Shown: positions 13,229 through 19,573 of the stretch, in pieces
Numbering within the stretch: position 1 is the first letter of the stretch
Layout: every line of letters starts with the position of its first letter
IMG/VR virus record: IMGVR_UViG_3300049893_003323
Coordinates: 1-23,099 of that record
Direction: 5' to 3' (one strand)
From: a virus
DNA: 23,099 nucleotides
Made by a program: the position numbers and the translations under genes
Notes under the pieces: model-generated
What the model was told of the DNA's origin: nothing
What the model saw: only the letters and a program-made list of their open reading frames with translations
Database searches by the model: none

Positions 13229-14527
13229 ATGAAAAAGACCACACTCCTCTTCGCGCCTGACTCCGAAACCGGGGCCACGCTCGACACCATCGCCAACGCC
13301 GTCGAGCAGGGCCTCGGCGCGCTGCGCACTGAACAGAAGTCCCTGCGCGACCAGATCACGGCCGACGTGGGCAACCTGGACAAAACGAGCAAGATCTTGC
13401 TCGAAGACATCACCCGGCTCAAGAAGGCCGCCAACGACACCGACGCCAGCCGCGCCGAACTGCTGAAGAAGATCAGCCTGCTCGACGCCCGCGTGCAGAT
13501 GCAGGTTCGCGACATCGCGGGCTGCCCCATTCGCCGCATCCAGGGCGACGAACGGATGCGCACGAAGTTCAACGCCGCGATCCGCGCGTCGATGGACAAG
13601 GATGGCGTGCTGTTCAAGCCGTTCGAGCCGAAGCTCAAGGCGCTCGGCGAAGATGCTTCGCCCGGCTCGACGTTGATCGACGACGCGCTGGCGGCGGAGA
13701 TTTACGACACGCTCGCCTCGTACGGCGTGTGGAACACGTTCGGCGTGCGCAACGTCGGCACCAAGCAGACCAAGTTCCCGCTCAAGTCCGCGCGGCCCGT
13801 CGCGAACTTCGTGCTGACCGAGAGTGACACCGTCGCCGATGACACCACCAAGGCCGGCAGCAGCGTGACACTCGAAGTCGAAGTCATCGCCGTGCTGCTC
13901 AACGTCTCGCTCCAGTTGCTCGAAGACAGCGAGTTCGACATCACCGCCGACGTGATGGCGGATTTCGCCGAGGCCCTGGCCTACCGGCTCGACTACGCCG
14001 CCGTGCTCGGCGACGCCACGGCCGACGCCACCAACGGCGGCTTCACGGGCATCCTCAACGGATGGACCGCCGCAGACGCCGCGGCCGGCAACGCCACCAT
14101 CGAGACGACCGAACTCGAAGACTGGCTGCGCGTGCTCACCACGGTCGATCCGGTTGTCCTGTCCCGCGCGTGCCGCTGGTGGATCAATCCGCGCTCGCTC
14201 GTCCGCACGCTCGGCGTGAAGGACGAGAACGGCCGCCCGATCTTCCTCACCGCGCTTGAAGCCCCGGCTTCCGGCGGCATCGGCTCGATCCTCGGCTACC
14301 CCGTGACGCTGGCGCACATCATGCCGACCACCAACGCCGCGCCCGCGAAGGTCGCCGCGTTCGGAGATCCGCAGTCGCAGGTCATCGGCATCCGCCGCGC
14401 CTTCAACTTCGAGGGCAGCGATCACCACAAGTGGAATACGCTCCAGCGTTCGTTCCGCGCCTACGGCCGGGCCGGCGTCAAGACCCGCTCCGCCACGGGT
14501 GGTGCGTATCTGAAACTGACCGCCTGA
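13229..14527 (+). CDS. HK97-fold major capsid protein
   Basis: A 432-aa capsid precursor. Residues about 15-95 form a coiled-coil delta (scaffold) domain, which the S78 protease is expected to remove. The HK97 fold follows: DASPGSTLIDDALAAEIYDT, FPLKSARPVANFVLTESDT, VLLNVSLQLLEDSEFDI and GFTGILNGW all sit where HK97-family capsids have them. There is a late conserved stretch, IGSILGYPVTLAHIM. It follows the protease by 2 bp and ends just before a strong hairpin, a break in the late gene run that may limit read-through. Confidence 0.9.
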   Translation: MKKTTLLFAPDSETGATLDTIANAVEQGLGALRTEQKSLRDQITADVGNLDKTSKILLEDITRLKKAANDTDASRAELLKKISLLDARVQMQVRDIAGCPIRRIQGDERMRTKFNAAIRASMDKDGVLFKPFEPKLKALGEDASPGSTLIDDALAAEIYDTLASYGVWNTFGVRNVGTKQTKFPLKSARPVANFVLTESDTVADDTTKAGSSVTLEVEVIAVLLNVSLQLLEDSEFDITADVMADFAEALAYRLDYAAVLGDATADATNGGFTGILNGWTAADAAAGNATIETTELEDWLRVLTTVDPVVLSRACRWWINPRSLVRTLGVKDENGRPIFLTALEAPASGGIGSILGYPVTLAHIMPTTNAAPAKVAAFGDPQSQVIGIRRAFNFEGSDHHKWNTLQRSFRAYGRAGVKTRSATGGAYLKLTA

Positions 14528-14533
14528 AATCAT

Positions 14534-14558
14534 CCGGGCGCGGGCTGACCGCGCCCGG
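14534..14558 (+). terminator. Hairpin after the capsid gene
   Basis: CCGGGCGCGG and CCGCGCCCGG form a perfect 10-bp GC stem around GCTGA, followed by only TTTCACC. The short T run makes it a weak terminator; it may instead stabilise the capsid transcript's 3' end or cause partial termination. Confidence 0.55.
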
Positions 14559-14601
14559 TTTCACCATCACTGAAAAACCATTGCAGAACTTGAAAACGAA
14601 A

Positions 14602-15042
14602 ATGAAAACACTGTTCAACATCATCACCCTCGCGTCCGCGCTCGTCGCGTCCGCGCAGCAATACGGCGTGGGCAACACCCTCGCCAGCATCGGCGGCACC
14701 AACGCGACGGCCACGGCCAGCAACGTCGCGGGCGTGGCCACGCTCACCAAATACGACCAGTTCAGCATCGAGGCGGTCATCGCGCTCACCAACGCCGCGG
14801 CGGGCACGCTCGACGTGGCCTGGGACACGTCGAATGACAACTCAAGCTGGGCCACCACCGGCGCCGGCCTGGGCTGGTTCTCGATCCCGCTCACCAACGG
14901 CGGCGCGGTGATCAAGTGGAACACGAACATCACCATCAACAGCGTCGGCTACTGGCGCGCGCGTTGGATCACCAACGCCTCCGGCCAGTCCGCCACCAGC
15001 ATCGTGATTCGCGCCTACATCAAGCCGCGCCGCAACGGCTGA
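14602..15042 (+). CDS. Exported protein in the head region (possible decoration protein)
   Basis: A 146-aa protein directly after the major capsid gene. It starts with a standard-looking signal peptide (MKTLFNIITLASALVASAQQ, cleavage likely after ASA). The mature part is beta-rich and Asn/Thr-rich: TKYDQFSIEAVIALTNAAAG, NDNSSWATTGAGLGWFSIPL and YWRARWITNASGQSATSIVI, which reads as a beta-sandwich. Its place is where head decoration genes lie, but export to the periplasm would not fit normal head assembly. It is the only late gene bounded by hairpins on both sides and has no clear ribosome site. It may be a virion decoration protein with a hydrophobic N-terminus, or an exported moron product. 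Confidence 0.62.
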   Translation: MKTLFNIITLASALVASAQQYGVGNTLASIGGTNATATASNVAGVATLTKYDQFSIEAVIALTNAAAGTLDVAWDTSNDNSSWATTGAGLGWFSIPLTNGGAVIKWNTNITINSVGYWRARWITNASGQSATSIVIRAYIKPRRNG

Positions 15043-15059
15043 CCGACACCACGCGCCAC

Positions 15060-15101
15060 GGCGCGGCGGCGGGTTTTCCCGAAGTTTCCCGTCGCCGCGC
15101 C
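15060..15101 (+). other. Long GC-rich hairpin between decoration-like gene and next gene
   Basis: A 14-bp stem (15060-15073 with 15088-15101, one G-U pair) encloses a 14-nt loop. No T tract follows, so it is unlikely to be a simple terminator. It may be an RNA-processing or stability structure and lies 15 bp before the next start codon. Confidence 0.55.
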
Positions 15102-15116
15102 CAGCGCCGGCACCCC

Positions 15117-15350
15117 ATGAGGCACCAGATCAAAGACCGGATGATCCGCCCGCGCGAACTGCGGACGAAGCCGCGCACGCGCTGCGGATTCACGGACAAG
15201 GTCTGCTTTCCGTCCGAGCGCAGCGCGCTCGAACGCGCCGGGGAAATTCTCGACGGCCAGCACAACCGCCGCGCGACCAACCGCGCCTCAAACTTCCGCG
15301 CCTACCGCTGCGAATACTGCAGCCAATTTCACCTGACCAGCCACGCATGA
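15117..15350 (+). CDS. Small Cys/His phage protein, 77 aa
   Basis: A 77-aa basic protein (RHQIKDRMIRPRELRTKPRT at the start). The end, YRCEYCSQFHLTSHA, carries CxxC and two His residues, a pattern seen in short phage proteins with a single zinc knuckle (C-x-x-C-x-x-x-H-x-x-x-H). A further Cys pair (CGFTDKVCF) lies upstream. Function unknown. It meets the connector gene by ATGA. Confidence 0.65.
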   Translation: MRHQIKDRMIRPRELRTKPRTRCGFTDKVCFPSERSALERAGEILDGQHNRRATNRASNFRAYRCEYCSQFHLTSHA

Positions 15351-15970
15351 ATGCCGGCATCGCCAACCTCTACACGCTCAAGCAGCACCTGCTGCCCGCG
15401 TCGCTGCTGACCGGCACGACCTACAACGCGACCATCACCGCCATCGGCCTCGGCGTGGCCGCGCACTTCGAGCGGTTCTGCAACCGGAAATTTATCCGCA
15501 CCGCGGCGGACACTTACATCGTCCACGCCGACCGCCAGGTGATCGTGCTCCCGCGATTCCCAATCGAGTCGATCAGCGCCGTCGCGCTGAAGACGAACGA
15601 GGAAGAAGGCTGGCAGACGCAGGACAGCGACGTGATCGAGCAGCTCGACCACGCCGCCGGCATCGTGCAACTCGCCGCGCCGCTCGGCACGTATCTGGCG
15701 CAGGTGCGCTTCACCTACACCGGCGGATATTGGTGGGAGCAGGCCGAGCCGGCGGACGCGGGCTATCCGACCACGCAGCCCGCCGGCAGCACCGCGCTGC
15801 CCGATGATCTCAAGTTCGCGTGGTTGCAACAGTGTGCGCGCGTGTGGGAAATGCGCGACAAGCTCGGCGCGGGCGTGGCCGCTGATCCCGAGGCGAAGGG
15901 CAAGCAGACCGAGGTGCATCTCACCAAGCAGACCGTCGAGATGCTTCAGAGCTATCGGAGGTTCGCATGA
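15347..15970 (+). CDS. Head-tail connector (gp6-like, putative)
   Basis: A 207-aa protein where HK97-like phages encode the adaptor that sits under the portal. The N-terminal helical part (YLVAHFERFCNRKF-like, actual VAAHFERFCNRKFIRTAAD) and the phrase VLPRFPIESISAVALK are typical of gp6/DUF3168-neighbour connector proteins, where a short beta unit follows helices. VRFTYTGGYW and a helical end (FAWLQQCARVWEMRDKLGAG) also fit. Position between capsid and gp10-like genes supports the call. Confidence 0.72.
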   Translation: MNAGIANLYTLKQHLLPASLLTGTTYNATITAIGLGVAAHFERFCNRKFIRTAADTYIVHADRQVIVLPRFPIESISAVALKTNEEEGWQTQDSDVIEQLDHAAGIVQLAAPLGTYLAQVRFTYTGGYWWEQAEPADAGYPTTQPAGSTALPDDLKFAWLQQCARVWEMRDKLGAGVAADPEAKGKQTEVHLTKQTVEMLQSYRRFA

Positions 15971-16566
15971 ACCAGATGACCATCGAACTCACGCCCGAGT
16001 CGCAGGCGGTGCTGGCGAAATTCCAGTCGCTCCCGCTCGCGTTGTTGCGCGCGATGGCGGCGGCGGTGGACACGGAGAACCAATACAGCGTCGGTCACAT
16101 CCAGTCGCGGAAACTTTCCGAGCGCGGGCCGAAGACGCTCGGCGTGGTCACGAACCGGCTGCGTCATTCTGTGCGCGCCACCAAGGCTGAGATCACGCCC
16201 GCGGGCATCGAGTCGGGCATCGGCACAAACGTCGGTTATGCGGGGCCACACGAGTTCGGCATCAACGAGCAGGTGACGGTCAAGGCGCACATCCGGCGCA
16301 CGGCGAACCGATTCCTGATCGACAACGGCGCGCGCACCGTCTCGCGCAGCCAGGCGTCGCGGCTCGGCGTGCTCACCGCGAAGGGCAAGGCGCGCAAGGG
16401 CGTGGCCGCCGAAGTGCAGGGCAGCGAGACCACCGTGCGCCAGCATGTCCGGCAGATGAAATTCCCCGCGCGGCACATGTTCCGCGAGGGCGTCCGCGAG
16501 CGGCTGCCGAACTATCGCGAGGCGTTGTCCAAGGCGGTGGTGAACTTCGACGGAGGTGTCGCGTGA
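15967..16566 (+). CDS. HK97 gp10/Mu gpG-like tail-connection protein
   Basis: A 199-aa protein likely to join head and tail. The sequence GTNVGYAGPHEFGI (about 84-97) is the hallmark of HK97 gp10-like and virion-morphogenesis proteins, preceded by LRHSVRATKAEITPAGIESG. It ends in MKFPARHMFREGVRERLP and a terminal helix. It has a strong ribosome site (GGAGG) about 6 nt before ATG and overlaps the upstream gene by ATGA. A central stretch of about 30 residues (from VKAHIRRTANR to ARKGVAAE) is an extra loop compared with the shortest family members. Confidence 0.8.
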   Translation: MNQMTIELTPESQAVLAKFQSLPLALLRAMAAAVDTENQYSVGHIQSRKLSERGPKTLGVVTNRLRHSVRATKAEITPAGIESGIGTNVGYAGPHEFGINEQVTVKAHIRRTANRFLIDNGARTVSRSQASRLGVLTAKGKARKGVAAEVQGSETTVRQHVRQMKFPARHMFREGVRERLPNYREALSKAVVNFDGGVA

Positions 16567-17273
16567 TCGCCATCGAACAGATTCCCGCCGATGTTCGGGA
16601 CAAGTTGTTGAGCGAGGAATACTTCGCCGACGTGAACGTGACGGCGGAGGATCAGCTCGAAATCAGCGCCGACATCGCGGAGCAGCTCGCCGCGCTCACC
16701 GCGCGCGGCGGCAAGACCGGCGCGGGCGTGATCATCGGCAACCCGGTGGTGACGACGCCGCTGCCGAACGTGCCCGGCCCGGAGTTGTCGCTGCGCGTTC
16801 CGATCACGGTCCTGGAGCAACCGTCCATCAATCGCGACGCGGCCAACAACGGCACCACCAAGACCGGCGCGCAGATCGCCTTTCGCATCCTGCAAATTCT
16901 CGCGCGCTGGCAGGACGCCGAGTTCGGAATTTTCTACGCGGACCCGTCCGCCGGCTGGCGCGAGTCTGACGACTTCGTGAAGCTGGGATTCACCGCCATC
17001 GACCTCAACGTGATCGTGGTCCTCGCCACACCGCATCTTGAGCAGGTCAGCACGCCGACGATTTCCGCGCCCGCGACCACCGTCACGCTGGCCAACATCA
17101 CCAGCGGCGCGACGATCAAATACACCACGGACGGAAGTTTTCCCGGCAGCGGCAACGCGGCGGCGCTGACCTATTCCGCGCCGTTCACCGTGGCCAGCGG
17201 CACCACCGTGCGCTGGGCGGCCTACAAGACCGGCTTGCGCGGCAGCGACGTGGGCAGCGCCGTGATCACATGA
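16563..17273 (+). CDS. Tail-terminator-like protein with C-terminal chitobiase-type beta domain
   Basis: A 236-aa protein starting at GTG 16563, which has GGAGGTG about 7 nt upstream. Residues 1-158 resemble a tail-terminator/gp37-type fold by position and pattern (VPITVLEQPSIN, FRILQILARWQDAEF, FTAIDLNVIVVL). Residues about 163-236 match CHB_HEX_C_1, an Ig-like domain found at the C-terminus of secreted chitobiases: STPTISAPATTVTLANITSG, ATIKYTTDGSFPG, then APFTVASGTTVRWAAYKTG. Such added domains on virion proteins often bind surface sugars. The tail-terminator label is from order only; the extra domain is the firmer call. Confidence 0.7.
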   Translation: MIAIEQIPADVRDKLLSEEYFADVNVTAEDQLEISADIAEQLAALTARGGKTGAGVIIGNPVVTTPLPNVPGPELSLRVPITVLEQPSINRDAANNGTTKTGAQIAFRILQILARWQDAEFGIFYADPSAGWRESDDFVKLGFTAIDLNVIVVLATPHLEQVSTPTISAPATTVTLANITSGATIKYTTDGSFPGSGNAAALTYSAPFTVASGTTVRWAAYKTGLRGSDVGSAVIT

Positions 17274-17301
17274 ATTTGCGAACCAACAACACCCAAACAC
17301 T

Positions 17302-18246
17302 ATGAGCGTATCCCGAACCACCATCGTCCGAAGCCCCGGCAAGATCACCTTTGGCGGCGCGACCTTTTACCCGGAGACCAGCATCGACATTCCGTTCGCG
17401 CCGGACTTCGACGACATCCTGGCCTGGGCGCATGGCAAGATTGATTACACGAAGAAGGATCTGAAAATCCCCGTGCGCGCGAAGCTCTGGGGCGGGATCA
17501 ACAACCTAAGCGTGCTCTTCCCCGCCGCCGTGCTCACGCCGGTGCCGGGCACGTCGTTGTGCAGCGACGCCGCGCTGGTCGTGCTCGGCAAGAACGGCGA
17601 CCAGGTCACGTTCCACAACGCCTTCATCTCGAAGCTCATCGACCTCGAACTGGGCATCGACAAGAATTTCTTCGCCGCCGAGGTGGAGTTCATGTGCCTG
17701 ATCAAGTCGGGCAAGAACCCGACCGAGGCCGGCGCATACTACACGCGCGCCACGGGCGTCAGCTTCACGGACAGCTTCGATCCCACGACCTTCCTCCGCC
17801 AGCGATGGACGGCCGCGTGGGCGGGCAAGACCGGCCTCACGAGCTTCGAGTTCCGCGCCGCGCCGCGTGTGAACTGGAATCTCGACGTGCAGTACGATTA
17901 CTCGCCGAATTACGGCACCGACAACGCCTATCTCGGCGCGGGCGGCCTCATCGGTGAACTCACCGGCATCCCGGCCGTGGCGGACGTGGCCACGCTGGCG
18001 TCGAACTCGCTCGTCAACGACGGCACGGCCGCCGCGCCGACGGCCTTCGGCACGCGCGCCGGGGCCAGCGCCGCCGATCTCACGCTCACCGGCGCGACCG
18101 CGAACAGCATCGTGCTCAAGAATGCGTTCATGGTCAGCCACGCCGAGGCATTCGACATCACCAAGACCCGCGCGCAGGAAACCAAATGGCGCACAACAAC
18201 GGGCTTCTCCGCCGGCACGCCCGCGGCCATCGCCACCATCAGCTAA
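17302..18246 (+). CDS. Major tail (tube) protein, putative
   Basis: A 314-aa protein after the tail-terminator-like gene, the usual place of the tail tube. It has a beta-rich body (GKITFGGATFYPETSIDIPF, DQVTFHNAFISKLIDLELGI, FFAAEVEFMCLIK) and a long C-terminal part ending in TTTGFSAGTPAAIATIS. Its length is typical for tube proteins with an added domain. I see no family signature strong enough to name it. A 28-bp gap precedes its ATG (AT-rich), and a 59-aa gene follows after 6 bp. Confidence 0.62.
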   Translation: MSVSRTTIVRSPGKITFGGATFYPETSIDIPFAPDFDDILAWAHGKIDYTKKDLKIPVRAKLWGGINNLSVLFPAAVLTPVPGTSLCSDAALVVLGKNGDQVTFHNAFISKLIDLELGIDKNFFAAEVEFMCLIKSGKNPTEAGAYYTRATGVSFTDSFDPTTFLRQRWTAAWAGKTGLTSFEFRAAPRVNWNLDVQYDYSPNYGTDNAYLGAGGLIGELTGIPAVADVATLASNSLVNDGTAAAPTAFGTRAGASAADLTLTGATANSIVLKNAFMVSHAEAFDITKTRAQETKWRTTTGFSAGTPAAIATIS

Positions 18247-18252
18247 CACGCC

Positions 18253-18432
18253 ATGAAGACCATCCTTGACCAGATCGAAGCACTCATCGCCGACGCCGAA
18301 CGCATCGACCCGCGCACGCCCGACGTGGCCATGGTCCTCGGCGGACTGCACACCGCACGCGACGCGGCGCAGAAGATTCTGCGCCCCGCGCCCGCGCCCA
18401 AGGTGAAGCCCTCGAAGCCCGCGGCGGAATGA
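18253..18432 (+). CDS. Small helical protein, 59 aa
   Basis: A 59-aa protein: a helix (KTILDQIEALIADAERID), a second helix (VAMVLGGLHTARDAAQKILR) and a Pro/Lys/Ala tail (PAPAPKVKPSKPAAE). It lies between the tube and the next tail gene, where many siphophages have a tail-assembly chaperone, but no slippery site or overlapping longer frame is visible. Function unknown; the tight spacing supports it as a real gene. Confidence 0.6.
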   Translation: MKTILDQIEALIADAERIDPRTPDVAMVLGGLHTARDAAQKILRPAPAPKVKPSKPAAE

Positions 18433-18438
18433 CCGTGA

Positions 18439-18870
18439 ATGAGCGAGAAGTTCACCATCACTCCGGCCGGGGCCAACACGCCCGTGGTCGTGCTCGGCGA
18501 CGACGCCATCACCGCGCCGCACAACTCGATTTCCGCGCCGCCGCTCCCGGATGCGGAGATCCAGTTGCAGGTCGCGATGCCCGTGCGCGCCGCGCGGGCG
18601 CGTGTTTTCGCGCGAGGAAACGCGCTGGTGAACTACTCGTGGACGGTCATCCGCACGCACGCGACGCAGGCTGAGGCCGAGACCTTCCGGCGCGAGCACG
18701 TCCGCGCCGTGCTGCGCGACTGCGCGCTCGGGCAGTTCGTCCTCGTGCGTCAGAGCTTCGGCGTGACCATGCGCAGCACCGGGGCGCTGGCCAACGTGCG
18801 GTGCAACGAGTGGCTCGGCGTGCGCACGGTCACTTCCTATTCGTGGCGCGGAACCCCATTTGAGACATGA
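18439..18870 (+). CDS. Hypothetical tail-region protein, 143 aa
   Basis: A 143-aa protein that I do not recognise. It seems beta-rich at both ends (KFTITPAGANTPVVVLGDDA; SFGVTMRSTGALANVRC, WLGVRTVTSYSWRG) with a helix in the middle (ATQAEAETFRREHVRAVLRD). No membrane or signal segment. It overlaps the next gene by ATGA. Location suggests a tail or distal tail component. Confidence 0.58.
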   Translation: MSEKFTITPAGANTPVVVLGDDAITAPHNSISAPPLPDAEIQLQVAMPVRAARARVFARGNALVNYSWTVIRTHATQAEAETFRREHVRAVLRDCALGQFVLVRQSFGVTMRSTGALANVRCNEWLGVRTVTSYSWRGTPFET

Positions 18871-19562
18871 AAAATTTCACCCTCCGCGAAATCTGGCTGC
18901 CGCTCGACGTGAACGGCGATGAAGAGGCTTCCACCCTCAACGGCGCGGCCCCGCTGATCTTCCCCGGCTTCGAGTACATGTTCCGCATCGGCATCTTCGA
19001 CCGGATGCCGGCGGGCGAGGATGACCCCGGCGAGTTCCGCAACATCGCCAGCCTCGTCGCCTTCATCATGCGCGTGAAACAGACCAGTTACGCGGGCACG
19101 ACGCTGATCGACACCAGCGACGGCGCGGCCATCGCCGCCGGTGCGACGGTGCTCTTCGATCCCACCTGCACGGAGGCCGAGTTCGTCGCCAAGACGAAAG
19201 CCCCGGTGAATGTCTATCTGCCCGCGGCCATCACCAACCCGACCGGCATCACCAGCGCCGAACAACAATGGGTCACGTTCACCGGCGCGACCGTGGACGC
19301 CGCCGCGCAGCCGGACGCCTTTGGCCGCTGCCGCCTGCGCGTGATTGATCTCGGCCAGGGCGCGGCCTCGTCGCCGCCCGCGCCGGCCACGAACTACGTG
19401 ACCAGCGACATCTTCGCCGCCGCGATGAACGGCGTCGTCAAGTTCGGCGTCAACCCGCGCGGCCGATACCCGATCCTCGTCAACACCGACGGCAGCAAGG
19501 GCACCACCGTCCGCGCCGGGGACAACGGTGAACTGGTGTCCGAGATTGTTGAGAATCCGTGA
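18867..19562 (+). CDS. Hypothetical tail-region protein, 231 aa
   Basis: A 231-aa protein with a beta-rich sequence: LREIWLPLDVNGDEEAS, FIMRVKQTSYAGTTLIDTSD, and QQWVTFTGATVDAAAQPD followed by RCRLRVIDLG. The pattern resembles an upper-baseplate or fibre-base protein (a globular beta domain plus a thin C-terminal linker), but no family is certain. It sits directly before, and overlaps, the fibre gene, so it may attach the fibre to the virion. Confidence 0.55.
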   Translation: MKNFTLREIWLPLDVNGDEEASTLNGAAPLIFPGFEYMFRIGIFDRMPAGEDDPGEFRNIASLVAFIMRVKQTSYAGTTLIDTSDGAAIAAGATVLFDPTCTEAEFVAKTKAPVNVYLPAAITNPTGITSAEQQWVTFTGATVDAAAQPDAFGRCRLRVIDLGQGAASSPPAPATNYVTSDIFAAAMNGVVKFGVNPRGRYPILVNTDGSKGTTVRAGDNGELVSEIVENP

Positions 19563-19573
19563 TTTCCAAACCC

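Noticed and set aside
11041-14533. Long minus-strand frames opposite the portal and capsid genes (484 and 446 codons)
   Set aside because: Low-complexity Arg/Gly/His/Val products, exact antisense to well-recognised head genes; typical GC-rich shadows.
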